A DNA stretch of 64,000 bases from Desulfobulbaceae bacterium BRH_c16a (GCA_000961725.1 LADS01000050.1:28170-92169), one strand, 5' to 3'; positions 8,354 to 17,043 are shown, counted from the stretch's first letter. The notes: generated from the letters alone by a model not told the origin. A program made the numbers and translations.

Positions 8354-9862
8354 ATGAATAATGTACGTATTCTGGTCATAGATGATGAAAAGGTTATCCG
8401 GGAAGGGGTGGAGCGTGCCCTTGCCAAAAGAGGTTATGAAATCGCCAAAGCGGAAGACGGCAACCGGGGGCTGGAGCTGCTCAAGGAGATGCATTTCGAT
8501 ATCGTCCTCACCGACCTCATGATGCCCGGTCTCGATGGTTTTGCCGTCCTCGACTGGATTCGCGAAAATCAACCGCATGTCCAGGTTATCGTCATTACCG
8601 GATTTGCCACGGTTACCAAAGCGGTAACCGCCATGAAGCAGGGAGCTTTCGATTTTGTCGGCAAGCCTTTCACACCGGATTATATCCGGGTAGTGGTGGA
8701 TAGGGCCATCGACAGGCTGACCATGCGGGCCGAAACCGAAAAGCTGCGTGAAGAAAAAAACAGGGGCCTGGAAGCCATCGATAAATCCCAGAGCCGGCTG
8801 AAGACCGTTTTCAGCTGCATGGCCGAAGCGGTTCTTATTACCGACGCGGAGGGAATCGTCGTCCTGCACAACCCCGCCGCCATCAAGATCCTCGAGATCC
8901 AGACCGATCCGTTTATCGGCAAGCCGCTGTCGGCTTCGATCAGGGATAAAACAGCGGTAAACATGGTGAATGAGGCAATGAGCAAGGGGATGGTGGTCAC
9001 CCGGGAGTTTGTCCCCGGTGCTATCTCCCGCAAATTTCTTCGGGCCTATTGTTCTCCGGTGACCAATGAACAGGGCATGGTGATCGGGTCGGTCACTACT
9101 TTTGAGGATATCAGTGCCCATAAGCAGATTGACAGGATGAAGTCGGATTTCGTGGCGATGGTTGCCCACGAACTGAAATCGCCCCTTGCCTCAGTAGAAC
9201 AGATGATCTATGCCGTGCAGGTGGGATGTGAGTATGAGGTGCTCAACAACTGCAATGCTCTGCATAAGCGAATGACAACAAGGACCAAGGATCTCCTGCG
9301 ATTGATCGACAACCTGCTCAATCTGTCAAAACTGGAGAGCGGCACGGTGGTCTTCAATCTTGAACCGGTGCGGGGCGATGATATCATTCGCGAGGTGATC
9401 GATATCACCAAGCCCCAGGCTGACGGCAAGGGGATAACCATCGGCTATCATCCGTGCGGAGAAGAATGGCTTTTTAACATCGACTACGATCATATGCGGA
9501 CGGCGATCATGAACATCGTCTCCAACAGCGTCAAATATACCCCGGACGGCGGCCGGGTGCTCCTCAGCACCGAAGTCATCGGCGGATTTGTCAATCTCAT
9601 CGTGCAGGACACCGGCATCGGCATCGGCGCGGAGGATCTGCCGCATATTTTCGATCGTTTCTTCCGGGTCAAAGGCAAAGCCACCCGCCACATAACCGGG
9701 TCGGGTCTAGGACTTGCCCTGGTCAAGGAGGTGGTCGAGGCACATCAGGGGTATATCGATGTGCAGTCCACTCCGCAGGTGGGTACCACCTTTACCCTCA
9801 GTTTTCCTCTCGCTCAAAAGAATGGCGCGTCCATCCCGGAACTTCAGCTGAACGCCGGGTAG
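8354..9862 (+). CDS. receiver-PAS-histidine kinase hybrid
   Basis: A soluble protein of 502 aa. Residues 1-120 are a receiver domain (LVIDDEKV; phospho-acceptor in DIVLTDLMMPGLDG; Lys in VGKPFTP). Residues 150-255 are a PAS-like sensor. Residues 260-330 are HisKA with the H-box DFVAMVAHELKSPLAS. Residues 370-490 are HATPase_c (NIVSNSVKYT, DTGIGIG, GSGLGLALV). An N-terminal receiver before PAS and kinase suggests it takes phosphate from another kinase and relays it. It has no membrane segment. The ATG at 8354 lies just after the terminator of the preceding operon, so it probably has its own promoter. Confidence 0.92.
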   Translation: MNNVRILVIDDEKVIREGVERALAKRGYEIAKAEDGNRGLELLKEMHFDIVLTDLMMPGLDGFAVLDWIRENQPHVQVIVITGFATVTKAVTAMKQGAFDFVGKPFTPDYIRVVVDRAIDRLTMRAETEKLREEKNRGLEAIDKSQSRLKTVFSCMAEAVLITDAEGIVVLHNPAAIKILEIQTDPFIGKPLSASIRDKTAVNMVNEAMSKGMVVTREFVPGAISRKFLRAYCSPVTNEQGMVIGSVTTFEDISAHKQIDRMKSDFVAMVAHELKSPLASVEQMIYAVQVGCEYEVLNNCNALHKRMTTRTKDLLRLIDNLLNLSKLESGTVVFNLEPVRGDDIIREVIDITKPQADGKGITIGYHPCGEEWLFNIDYDHMRTAIMNIVSNSVKYTPDGGRVLLSTEVIGGFVNLIVQDTGIGIGAEDLPHIFDRFFRVKGKATRHITGSGLGLALVKEVVEAHQGYIDVQSTPQVGTTFTLSFPLAQKNGASIPELQLNAG

Positions 9863-9883
9863 AATTGCATCGGAGAAGGTATT

Positions 9884-10105
9884 ATGAGATTTTTTGCCGT
9901 TGTCGCGATGCTCTCTACTTTATTTTTGTCCTCTTGCAGCAACGACCAGAATAAAAAAGAGAAAGGAGTGATCGACAAGCACAATGAAAAAGTGGCGCAA
10001 GAAGCAATCCAGATGATCAAGACCCCCTTGGACCAGGCGAAGATGGCCGCAGAACAAACGAACGCCCATAACCAGCAGGCGGAAGATCAGTTGAAGACGC
10101 AGTAA
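9884..10105 (+). CDS. small lipoprotein
   Basis: A protein of 73 aa. The N-terminus MRFFAVVAMLSTLFLSSC is a lipoprotein signal peptide with lipobox LSSC, giving a mature protein that starts at Cys18. The mature part is short, charged, rich in Gln/Lys/Ala and probably helical (residues 30-70). The function is unknown. An RBS (GGAGAAGGTATT) precedes the ATG. It lies 21 bases after the hybrid kinase and may share its transcript. Confidence 0.7.
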   Translation: MRFFAVVAMLSTLFLSSCSNDQNKKEKGVIDKHNEKVAQEAIQMIKTPLDQAKMAAEQTNAHNQQAEDQLKTQ

Positions 10106-10141
10106 GAGGGGGGCTTCTCAGTTGAGGGAGATATTTTCAAT

Positions 10142-10774
10142 ATGAAAAACCTACTCGAACGCATTCTGATAATTGTCAGTTTGATCCTTTCATTTAGTAT
10201 CCCGGCTGCTGCCGCCGATGACCTGGCCAGGAAGGTTCTGGCGGAGATTAATCTGGCGCGTACTGAACCAGGCTCATATGCGGGTTTTCTCCGCGAGTCG
10301 CGCAGTCGTTACGAGGGGAAGCTTTATCGAATGCCGGATTCGGACACCTTTCTTGAGACCCAAGAGGGGGTTGCCGCCCTCGATGAAGCGATCAAGTTTC
10401 TCGCTCACCAAAAGCCACTAACTCCGCTGGATTGGTCGGCGGGCCTGGCCGCTGCCGCGGCAGAGCTTGCCCGGGAGCAGGGAAAAACAAGTTCCACAGG
10501 CCACATCGGTGCGCAAAGCGGCGGCATGCAGGCACGGTTAGAAAGGCACGGAACTGTATTGCAGGGCCGAATCGGTGAAAACATCGCCTATGGCCCCGAG
10601 GATCCCCGGAGAATGGTCATGCAGTTGATCATAGATGACGGGGTGCCGGATCGCGGCCACCGAAAAAACCTGTACAACGCTCATTTCGACAGCGCCGGCA
10701 TTGCCTGTGGTCCACATCCTGATTTCGGGAATATGTGCGTTATCGACTTTGCCAAGGGGTTCATGAGTAAGTAG
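10142..10774 (+). CDS. exported CAP/SCP-domain protein
   Basis: A protein of 210 aa. A Sec signal peptide (residues 1-25, ending IPAAAA) is followed by a CAP domain: LAEINLARTEPGSYAGFL, ALDEAIKFL, then SSTGHIG near residue 120 and IGENIAYGP near 140, ending RGHRKNLYN and a C-terminal Cys pair. Bacterial CAP proteins are secreted or periplasmic, and their biochemical role is mostly unknown. The start is supported by GGGAGATATTTTCAAT. It converges with dgkA on the other strand, 22 bases away. Confidence 0.85.
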   Translation: MKNLLERILIIVSLILSFSIPAAAADDLARKVLAEINLARTEPGSYAGFLRESRSRYEGKLYRMPDSDTFLETQEGVAALDEAIKFLAHQKPLTPLDWSAGLAAAAAELAREQGKTSSTGHIGAQSGGMQARLERHGTVLQGRIGENIAYGPEDPRRMVMQLIIDDGVPDRGHRKNLYNAHFDSAGIACGPHPDFGNMCVIDFAKGFMSK

Positions 10775-10796
10775 TCTTGTGAGGTGCGGAGCACAT

Positions 10797-11186
10797 CTAA
10801 AAAAGCATAACTCTTGCCAGTCGTGAAAATTCCACTACCAGAATAACGGCCCAGATGAGGATCGCGATACCGGTGGCTGCCGCGGAGATATCCTTTATTA
10901 CCTTTATCTTCTCGTTATTATGAATCTCAATGAAATCACACAAGGCTTCTATGGCGCTGTTGAACATTTCGGCAATGAGCATCAGACCAGTGGCCGCCAT
11001 GACCATAAGGGAATCAATCCATTGGCGTAGGAAAAAGCAGGCTATCAGGGTCAACAACGAGAGGTAGACCTTGTAGGCGACACTGAAATCATAATGGATT
11101 GCATAGCGCAGACCGGAGATGCAGACCTTGATTTTGCGAATCGGGTGGTAGCCCTTCTCTCCGGTACCCAGAAATTTGTTATGCAC
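10797..11186 (-). CDS. dgkA: diacylglycerol/undecaprenol kinase, DgkA family
   Basis: A small integral membrane kinase of 129 aa with three helices (about residues 40-55, 60-78, 105-125) and the family signature EMFNSAIEALCDF near residue 76. It phosphorylates diacylglycerol or undecaprenol in the inner membrane. It starts with GTG at 11186 behind TTAAGGAAGATTATCC. The PAP2 phosphatase gene lies 35 bases upstream on the same strand, so the pair probably recycles lipid carriers. The substrate (DAG or undecaprenol) cannot be settled from sequence. Confidence 0.88.
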   Translation of the reverse strand: MHNKFLGTGEKGYHPIRKIKVCISGLRYAIHYDFSVAYKVYLSLLTLIACFFLRQWIDSLMVMAATGLMLIAEMFNSAIEALCDFIEIHNNEKIKVIKDISAAATGIAILIWAVILVVEFSRLARVMLF

Positions 11187-11221
11187 GGATAATCTTCCTT
11201 AACGAGTAATTAAACCAGAGA

Positions 11222-11710
11222 TTATTTTCCCTGAAGCCATGCCAGGCGGGGAATGAAAAACTGCACGGCCAATACAACCGGAACCGCCAAGATCATTCCT
11301 GCCAGAACATCCGAAATGTAGTGCACCTGCAGATAGACGCGCGAAAAACCAACAACTCCTGTAAACAACAGGCTGAATAAGGCGATAAGGGCTGACGGGA
11401 GCGGCGAAAAAACCTTCATGGCGATAAGGGTGACAGAGAGGAAGAAAGCCGTAGCCTGGGCCGAATGTGCACTTGGAAACGACCAGCTTAAGGGCAACGT
11501 CACCAGGAGCTCGAGTTCGGCCGGTCGCGGTTGGCGAAATATCAGCTTTGCCGCATGGACTAAAATGACAGTGATAAACAGACTGAGGCTCAGCAGAACC
11601 GCCTGGCCGGATCGCCCGGACCCGATCAGTACGAGACAGATCATTGTTGTGAGCGGTAGCAGGAGATACAACGAGCCGAACCAGGTGATAATTGTAAAAA
11701 ACGTGTCCAT
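11222..11710 (-). CDS. PAP2-family membrane phosphatase
   Basis: The start is taken at 11710, behind GGAGGGAGGATCT; the frame is open further upstream but without an RBS. The product is 162 aa with several membrane helices and the PAP2 phosphatase motifs: KLIFRQPRP (motif 1), FPSAHSAQA (motif 2) and SRVYLQVHYISDV (motif 3). It would dephosphorylate a lipid phosphate or undecaprenyl pyrophosphate at the membrane surface. It is upstream of dgkA in a two-gene operon. Confidence 0.88.
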   Translation of the reverse strand: MDTFFTIITWFGSLYLLLPLTTMICLVLIGSGRSGQAVLLSLSLFITVILVHAAKLIFRQPRPAELELLVTLPLSWSFPSAHSAQATAFFLSVTLIAMKVFSPLPSALIALFSLLFTGVVGFSRVYLQVHYISDVLAGMILAVPVVLAVQFFIPRLAWLQGK

Positions 11711-12079
11711 AGATCCTCCCTCCTCTTTTTCCTCAGAAAGATGATAACCACTCACTGCGGACGTTGCCGGGTGCCTTTTCTCTATTATGGCTCTACCTCG
11801 AAACAATCAGGGATGTTCGATCTCTTTTTACGTATCTGAGAGGATTGACGTTCTTGACATACATATCATTCTTCGACAATAATTTTCCCCTTGACGAGGA
11901 ACAACCTGCTGGCGTTTTTCAGTACGGTTTCATCAATGAAATCGAACGCACTCTCACCACACCGTGGAGCAATAATCAACAGACGGAATCGGCGGGAGGT
12001 GTAGAGGGGGGTGCCGGGAACCCGGCAATAATGGTGCCGAGAGAGTTCGAACGGTCAATGACCCATGAGAAAGTAACGT
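11711..12079. other. intergenic region between HD-GYP gene and PAP2 gene, no gene supported
   Basis: It holds a tight GC hairpin at 12012-12027 (TGCCGGG/CCCGGCA) that could end the HD-GYP transcript, though no T-run follows. The open frame on the plus strand here has no homology signal or RBS that I can see and runs into the HD-GYP gene. Confidence 0.5.
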
Positions 12080-13117
12080 TTAGTCGGCAAACCTGGTCCG
12101 GATTGCAACAAATGATTTGAAGTTACGGACAAAATGATCGAAGAGACGGGGGTCGAAATGGGTTCCTTTGCCTTCCATCATGATAGCTAAAGCTTCATCG
12201 GCAGGAATCGCCTTCTTATACACCCTTTCGCTGGTGAGGGCGTCAAAAACATCGCAGATCGCCGCGATGCGGCCGGTAATGGGGATATCCTCGCCCGAAA
12301 GTCCTTGCGGATATCCGCCTCCGTTATATTTCTCGTGGTGGTTGAGGGCTATTTCGGCACCGAGACTGAGAATATCGGATGTGGATTCCGAAAGTATCCG
12401 AAAGCCAATCTCGCAATGGCTTTTCATGGCATCGAATTCTTCCGTCGTCAATTTACCGGGTTTCAACAAAATAGTGTCGGATATGCCGATCTTGCCGACA
12501 TCATGCAGCGGGGCGGCTTGTTTGATTTTTTGGCACAAAGTTTCAGTGATACCGCTCATGCGGGCAAGCTGTTCGCTGTAGAGGCCCATCCTGATGGTGT
12601 GCTTGGCTGTTTCATTGTCACGAAATTCTGCTGCCTTGGAAAGGATATGGATAGATTCTTCCCGGGACTTGGAGAGTTCTCTTGTCCGTTCCTCCACCAG
12701 GATTTCCAGCTCTTCACGATGTCGGCGGTTCTCGATTTCGAGCTGCCTGCGGCGCAAGGCATTGGCTATATTTATGATCAGCTCATTGGCCTGGAAGGGC
12801 TTGGTTACGTAGCCGTAAGCACCCATATGCAGAGTTTCGATCGCCGTTTCCCGGTCATCGATTCCGGTAACCATGATCACCGCCAGATCCCGATAGCGAT
12901 CCAAGACGATCTGCAACAGTTCCATGCCGGTCATACCCTTCATATTGATATCGCTGATCAGCAGATCGACGTGTTGTACGGCGAGCGTTTCGAGAGCGGT
13001 TTCGGCGTCTTCAGCCATACAGTAGAGATATCCCTCCATATTGACTATGGCGCCGATAACCCCACGGACCTGGCTCTCGTCGTCGACAATGAGAATGGTC
13101 TGCTGTTGTGGATCCAT
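12080..13117 (-). CDS. response regulator with HD-GYP cyclic-di-GMP phosphodiesterase domain
   Basis: The receiver is at residues 8-120 (TILIVDDES, DLLISDINMKGMTG, TKPFQ). A coiled linker (about 125-160) leads into an HD-GYP domain with HDVGKIGI, HHEKYNGGGYP and the HRxxxYxx equivalent SERVYKKAIP. HD-GYP enzymes hydrolyse cyclic-di-GMP. All HD-GYP metal ligands that I can check by eye are present. The start at 13117 has AAGGAG 12 bases upstream; an ATG 24 bases earlier has no RBS. It is monocistronic with repeats upstream. A diguanylate cyclase of opposite activity lies at 25148. Confidence 0.92.
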   Translation of the reverse strand: MDPQQQTILIVDDESQVRGVIGAIVNMEGYLYCMAEDAETALETLAVQHVDLLISDINMKGMTGMELLQIVLDRYRDLAVIMVTGIDDRETAIETLHMGAYGYVTKPFQANELIINIANALRRRQLEIENRRHREELEILVEERTRELSKSREESIHILSKAAEFRDNETAKHTIRMGLYSEQLARMSGITETLCQKIKQAAPLHDVGKIGISDTILLKPGKLTTEEFDAMKSHCEIGFRILSESTSDILSLGAEIALNHHEKYNGGGYPQGLSGEDIPITGRIAAICDVFDALTSERVYKKAIPADEALAIMMEGKGTHFDPRLFDHFVRNFKSFVAIRTRFAD

Positions 13118-13226
13118 AATATCTGGTAACTCCTTTTTCATCTATAAATGAGCCAAACAAGTGGACATGATAATTTAATCACAGGTCCTCCTGTTTTCGC
13201 AAAATTAATTCACCAAACACCTCACT

Positions 13227-13342
13227 AGGGGGTACTCTTTTCAGTCCCCCCTTGAGGGGGATAAGTACCTTCACGAAATTCATTCCTACTCCTTTCAGCA
13301 CACCCCCTTGAGGGTGAATAAGAAATGAATTTCTAAGGTACT
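13227..13342. repeat. palindromic intergenic repeat, copy A (with a nested second unit)
   Basis: The first unit, 13227-13270, is a 44-base sequence (AGGGGGTACTCTTTTCAGTC, then CCCCCTTGAGGGGGATAAGTACCT). It matches 50450-50494 at most positions. A second, diverged unit follows at 13287-13322 (TACTCCTTTCAGCACACCCC...). Arms around that unit form a long interrupted hairpin: AGTACCTT (13264-13271) with AAGGTACT (13335-13342) and GAAATTCATT (13275-13284) with AATGAATTTC (13324-13333). The rest of the gap to 13506 shows nothing I can name. Confidence 0.75.
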
Positions 13343-13506
13343 AAAAAAGGATAGCGTGCTCTTTGGATTATGTATACTGCTTCGTCCTTGGAAAAAGATG
13401 GACGGGAAGATCATGGTAAGATGTGCCGGTCGAAAAAAGCTGAAGAAACTCTTCCCTTCGATCCCCGGGTGTCCGGGAATTGTCGGAAAGAGTCCGGGTG
13501 ATGCGG

Positions 13507-15135
13507 TCAGGCTGCCTTTCTCGTCTGATTGTCTTCAGCCATTTCTGCATCCTTCATGGCGAGATACTCGTCAAACTGCATCATTACGTCGATGATTCCG
13601 GTTGGGGTAATTTCAACAATCCGGTTGGCCACGGTAGAAACAAACTGATGGTCATGAGATGCAAAAAGCACCACCTCGGAGAAACTCATCAGGCCGTTAT
13701 TCAGGGCGGTAATCGATTCGAGATCGAGATGGTTGGTAGGTTCATCGAGAATGAGAGCATTGGCGTCGGCGAGCATCATCCTCGAGAGCATGCAGCGCAC
13801 TCTTTCCCCCCCGGAAAGCACCGAAGTTTTTTTGGTTGCCTCTTCTCCGGAAAAAAGCATCTTTCCAAGAAATCCCCTGATGAAACTTTCATCGGTCCTC
13901 GGTGGCGCGAACTGGCGCAACCAAGTGACCAGATCGTATTGGTCGCTATCGAAATAGCTGCTGTTTTCCTTAGGGAAATACGCATGTTTCATCGTAACGC
14001 CCCAACGGAAGCTGCCCTTGTCCGGCTGCACTTCTCCTGCCAGGATCTGGAATAACGCGGTCTTGGCGAGGCTGTTGGCGCCGACGAAGGCAATTTTGTC
14101 ACCCTTATTGACCGTGAGGGTGAGATCCTTGAACATGGTAACCCCATCGGTCTCTTTGCAAAGTCCTTCGATCTCCAGAATAATATCGCCACAGGGACGT
14201 TCCGGTTTAAAGACAATATAGGGATATTTGCGGGACGAAGTCGGCATCTGATCGATGGTCAGTTTATCCAGAAGCTTTTTTCTTGAAGTGGCCTGTTTGG
14301 CCTTGGAGGCGTTCGAGCTGAAACGCCGGATGAATTCCTTCAGTTCTTCCGCTTTAGCTTTAGCCTTGTTGCTTTCGGTTTCCTTCTGGCGGAAATGGAG
14401 TTGGCTGGCTTCATACCAGAAATCATAGTTGCCGACATACACCGTGATTTTGCCATAATCGATGTCCGCCATATGGGTGCAGACCTGATTGAGGAAATGC
14501 CGGTCATGGGAGACGATGATTACCGTGTTCTGAAAACGCGAAAGAAAATCTTCGAGCCAGTTTATGGTCCTCAGGTCGAGCTGGTTGGTCGGTTCGTCGA
14601 GCAGGAGAATGCCTGGGTTGCCGAAAAGCGCCTGGGCCAGGAGCACCCGGACCTTGTCGCTGCCGTCCAGTTCCTTCATTTTTTTATGGCGGTATTCTTC
14701 GGGGATACCAAGTCCTTTCAGCAATACTGCAGCTTCGGCCTCGGCTTCGTAGCCATTCATTTCGCCGAACTTTGCCTCCAGTTCAGCCGAGCGAACGCCG
14801 TCTTCTTCGGTAAAATCTGCTTTGGCGTAAATAGCTTCGCGTTCGGCCATCACCTTATAGAGTTTTTTGTGGCCGACGAGTACGGTATTGAAAACGGTGT
14901 ATTCGTCAAAGGCAAACTGGTCCTGATTGAGCACGGCAATGCGTTGTCCCGGTCCTTTGGAGATTTCGCCGCGATCCGGTTCAAGCTGCCCTGCCAGTAT
15001 TTTCAGAAAGGTGGATTTGCCGGCGCCGTTTGCTCCGATCAGGCCGTAACAGTTGCCGGGCGTAAACTTGATGTTGACATCTTGGAAGATGATTCTCTTG
15101 CCATAGGAAAGGGCAACATTGGAAGCGGTAATCAT
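13507..15135 (-). CDS. ABC-F family ATPase, YkpA/YbiT type
   Basis: A protein of 542 aa with two ABC ATPase domains in one chain and no membrane part, as in translation-associated ABC-F proteins. Domain 1 has Walker A GANGAGKST, a variant signature LDGSDKVRV and Walker B LLLDEPTNQLD. A charged linker (about 240-300) follows. Domain 2 has a modified P-loop GANSLAKTAL, signature LSGGERVRC and DEPTNHLD. The start at 15135 (MITASNVALSYGKR) follows GAGGAAACTACC; an earlier in-frame ATG adds an unrelated tail. ABC-F proteins bind the ribosomal E site. The atypical signature in domain 1 and P-loop in domain 2 resemble the YkpA branch. Confidence 0.9.
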   Translation of the reverse strand: MITASNVALSYGKRIIFQDVNIKFTPGNCYGLIGANGAGKSTFLKILAGQLEPDRGEISKGPGQRIAVLNQDQFAFDEYTVFNTVLVGHKKLYKVMAEREAIYAKADFTEEDGVRSAELEAKFGEMNGYEAEAEAAVLLKGLGIPEEYRHKKMKELDGSDKVRVLLAQALFGNPGILLLDEPTNQLDLRTINWLEDFLSRFQNTVIIVSHDRHFLNQVCTHMADIDYGKITVYVGNYDFWYEASQLHFRQKETESNKAKAKAEELKEFIRRFSSNASKAKQATSRKKLLDKLTIDQMPTSSRKYPYIVFKPERPCGDIILEIEGLCKETDGVTMFKDLTLTVNKGDKIAFVGANSLAKTALFQILAGEVQPDKGSFRWGVTMKHAYFPKENSSYFDSDQYDLVTWLRQFAPPRTDESFIRGFLGKMLFSGEEATKKTSVLSGGERVRCMLSRMMLADANALILDEPTNHLDLESITALNNGLMSFSEVVLFASHDHQFVSTVANRIVEITPTGIIDVMMQFDEYLAMKDAEMAEDNQTRKAA

Positions 15136-15218
15136 GGTAGTTTCCTCATGAAAAAGCCAAAAGGAGAATCCCATGGCATAATGTAATTTCGGAAGAAAAA
15201 CGCAGGGGCGAAAAAAAA

Positions 15219-15365
15219 TTATTCGTCCGCTTGAGGAATCGGGGTTCCGTCATCGTTGACGGGAGTGTCAGCCTTTTCCTGCTTGCGCTGCTTTTTCTCA
15301 TCCTTTTTTTTCTTCTTCGCCAGTTCTTTCTGGCGCTTTTCATAGGAGTAATTTGTCTTGGCCAA
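15219..15365 (-). CDS. small Lys-rich protein, TTG start
   Basis: Reading from TTG at 15365 (RBS GGAGGGGAC) gives 48 aa: MAKTNYSYEKRQKELAKKKK, then a highly charged K/E/Q/R stretch and the acidic tail NDDGTPIPQADE. Short proteins starting MAKxxxYEKRQKELAKKKK are widespread in Proteobacteria and often lie near cold-shock genes; I recall this pattern from general knowledge and cannot search it here. Codon phase and RBS support it. It lies between the csp terminator and the ABC-F gene. The function is unknown; nucleic-acid or ribosome contact is a guess from charge. Confidence 0.75.
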   Translation of the reverse strand: MAKTNYSYEKRQKELAKKKKKDEKKQRKQEKADTPVNDDGTPIPQADE

Positions 15366-15417
15366 GAGTCCCCTCCTTGCGAATCTTTGATTGAGTAAAA
15401 AACTGCGGTAAAAAAAA

Positions 15418-15445
15418 GACCCCGCAATAATGCGGGGTCTTTTTT
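15418..15445 (-). terminator. intrinsic terminator downstream of the cold-shock gene
   Basis: GACCCCGCA (15418-15426) pairs perfectly with TGCGGGGTC (15431-15439) around ATAA. It is flanked by A7 on one side and T6 on the other, so it can end transcription in either direction. It lies 20 bases past the csp stop on the minus strand. Confidence 0.9.
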
Positions 15446-15465
15446 AGTGGGCTCTGTCGGGATTC

Positions 15466-15666
15466 TTAGTCCTGAACAACATTGGCCGCTGCAGGACCTT
15501 TGGGGCCGTCAACGACCTCGAAGGTGACCCGCGCGCCTTCAGTCAGGGATTTGAAACCCTGGGCCTGAATCGCGGAGTGATGTACGAATACATCCTTGCC
15601 GCCATCTTGTTCAATAAAACCAAAACCTTTTGAATCGTTAAACCACTTTACTGTACCTTGAGCCAT
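15466..15666 (-). CDS. cspA: cold-shock domain protein
   Basis: A protein of 66 aa consisting of a single cold-shock domain with RNP1 KGFGFIEQ and RNP2 VFVHHSAI. It is a single-stranded RNA/DNA-binding chaperone. The RBS AGGAG lies at 15676-15680. The leader contains a small hairpin GGGGTTTTACCCC (15687-15699) just upstream of the RBS, a possible structured 5' UTR. It lies downstream of the RNA helicase gene on the same strand and has its own terminator. The csp-helicase pairing suggests a shared role in RNA unfolding. Confidence 0.95.
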   Translation of the reverse strand: MAQGTVKWFNDSKGFGFIEQDGGKDVFVHHSAIQAQGFKSLTEGARVTFEVVDGPKGPAAANVVQD

Positions 15667-15741
15667 CTTGTACTACTCCTTTGTGCGGGGTAAAACCCCT
15701 TTTGTGTATAGAGCCGAAACATCACATGATACTTCGACTGG

Positions 15742-15761
15742 TTGTCTGGATTTCCAGACAA
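15742..15761 (-). other. hairpin between helicase gene and cold-shock gene
   Basis: A perfect 8-bp stem (TTGTCTGG/CCAGACAA) with a 4-base loop starts 13 bases past the helicase stop. It lacks a T-run, so it may be a processing or partial termination signal, or part of the csp leader. Confidence 0.5.
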
Positions 15762-15774
15762 ATCTTGATAATAA

Positions 15775-17043
15775 CTATCTTTGTACCGGCTTTCTCGTGC
15801 CGAAATCAAAGGAGCACGCTCTGCTCCGTCCTTTTTGATTGCGGCCCGCTGTGGCGGGTTTTTGTGAAGTCGGTTTGTAGCGGGTAGTGTTTTCTCTTCC
15901 CGCTGCGCGTCGTTCTTCTTCGGTCGCGGGGGCAATAGCGGGAAGCGCCTCGCGGACCATTCTCTTGCCGAGATTGCGTTCGATGAGCGCTATCATCTTG
16001 CCGTCCTCTTGACCGGCAAAGGTGAGTGCCTGCCCTGACCGTGTTGCCCTGCCGGTTCGTCCGGTGCGATGGGTATAGGTCTCGGCGGTATCCGGCACGT
16101 CAAAGTTGATGACATGGGAAATACCGGTTACGTCAATCCCGCGGGCGGCTATGTCTGTTGCAACCAATACTTTGAAAGTGCCATCCCGGAAGCCATCCAG
16201 CGCCTGCTGCCGTTTCTGCTGGGAAAGATTGCCCTGCAGCGAGGCTGCACTGAAACCTGCCTTTTCCAGATGGAGGGCCAGGCTTTTAGCCTTGTGCTTG
16301 GTGCGGGTGAAAACCAGAGTGCTGGTCATCTCCTGCTCATGGATGATACTCTTCAGCAAAGATGTTTTCTGCGCCGTGGCAACCTGGAAAAGAACATGGG
16401 AAATTCTCGGGGCCGGCAGGTCATGGTCGATCTGCACGGTCGCCGGGTTCACCAGAAGTTCTTCGGCCAGATGGCGGATTTCGTGAGGCATGGTGGCGGA
16501 AAAAACCAGAGACTGGCGTTTGGTCGGCACCAGCTTGATGATCCGCCGGATATCCGGGAGAAAACCCTTGTCGAACATATGGTCGGCTTCATCCAGCACC
16601 AGCACTTCCACGGTGTTGAGGCTCAGAGCCTTGTCATTGATCAGGTCAAGCAGGCGGCCCGGACAGGCGACGACAATTTCCACCCCGGCACGAAGTGTTC
16701 TGATCTGCAATCCTTTACCCACACCGCCATAGATGACGATGCTGCGCAGGCCGGTTTCTTTGCCCATCATGCCGATATTCTCATGGATCTGCTCGGCGAG
16801 TTCCCGTGTCGGTGCAACTATCAGAGCCCGCACTTTTTTGCGGGGACCATCGAGCAGCCGCTGGAGAAGGGGCAGAACGAACGCTGCGGTTTTCCCGGTT
16901 CCAGTCTGGGCCAGGCCGAGGATGTCGCGGCCGGCGAGGATCGACGGGATAGCATTTTTCTGAATAGGGGTGGGTGCGGTGTAGCCGCAGGCTTCAATGC
17001 CGGCGGATATTGTCGGGTGAAAATTAAACTCTTTAAAACTCAT
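15775..17043 (-). CDS. rhlE: DEAD-box RNA helicase, RhlE-like
   Basis: A protein of 422 aa with all helicase motifs in order: Q motif GYTAPTPIQKNAIP, motif I AQTGTGKTA, Ia PTRELAEQI, II DEAD, III SAT, IV LVFTRTKHKA, V ATDIAARGIDV and VI HRTGRTGRA. A short basic tail (about 370-422) follows, as in RhlE proteins. It unwinds RNA in an ATP-dependent way and is probably involved in ribosome assembly or cold adaptation next to csp. The start follows CAGGAGT. The exact subfamily (RhlE or other) is less certain than the DEAD-box assignment. Confidence 0.93.
   Translation of the reverse strand: MSFKEFNFHPTISAGIEACGYTAPTPIQKNAIPSILAGRDILGLAQTGTGKTAAFVLPLLQRLLDGPRKKVRALIVAPTRELAEQIHENIGMMGKETGLRSIVIYGGVGKGLQIRTLRAGVEIVVACPGRLLDLINDKALSLNTVEVLVLDEADHMFDKGFLPDIRRIIKLVPTKRQSLVFSATMPHEIRHLAEELLVNPATVQIDHDLPAPRISHVLFQVATAQKTSLLKSIIHEQEMTSTLVFTRTKHKAKSLALHLEKAGFSAASLQGNLSQQKRQQALDGFRDGTFKVLVATDIAARGIDVTGISHVINFDVPDTAETYTHRTGRTGRATRSGQALTFAGQEDGKMIALIERNLGKRMVREALPAIAPATEEERRAAGRENTTRYKPTSQKPATAGRNQKGRSRACSFDFGTRKPVQR

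Noticed and set aside
11764..12120. 118-codon plus-strand open frame
   Set aside because: No RBS or recognisable motif; it overlaps the end of the HD-GYP gene on the other strand.
15146..15427. 93-codon minus-strand frame near the cold-shock gene
   Set aside because: It runs through the terminator and is out of phase with the better-supported 48-aa protein that has its own RBS.
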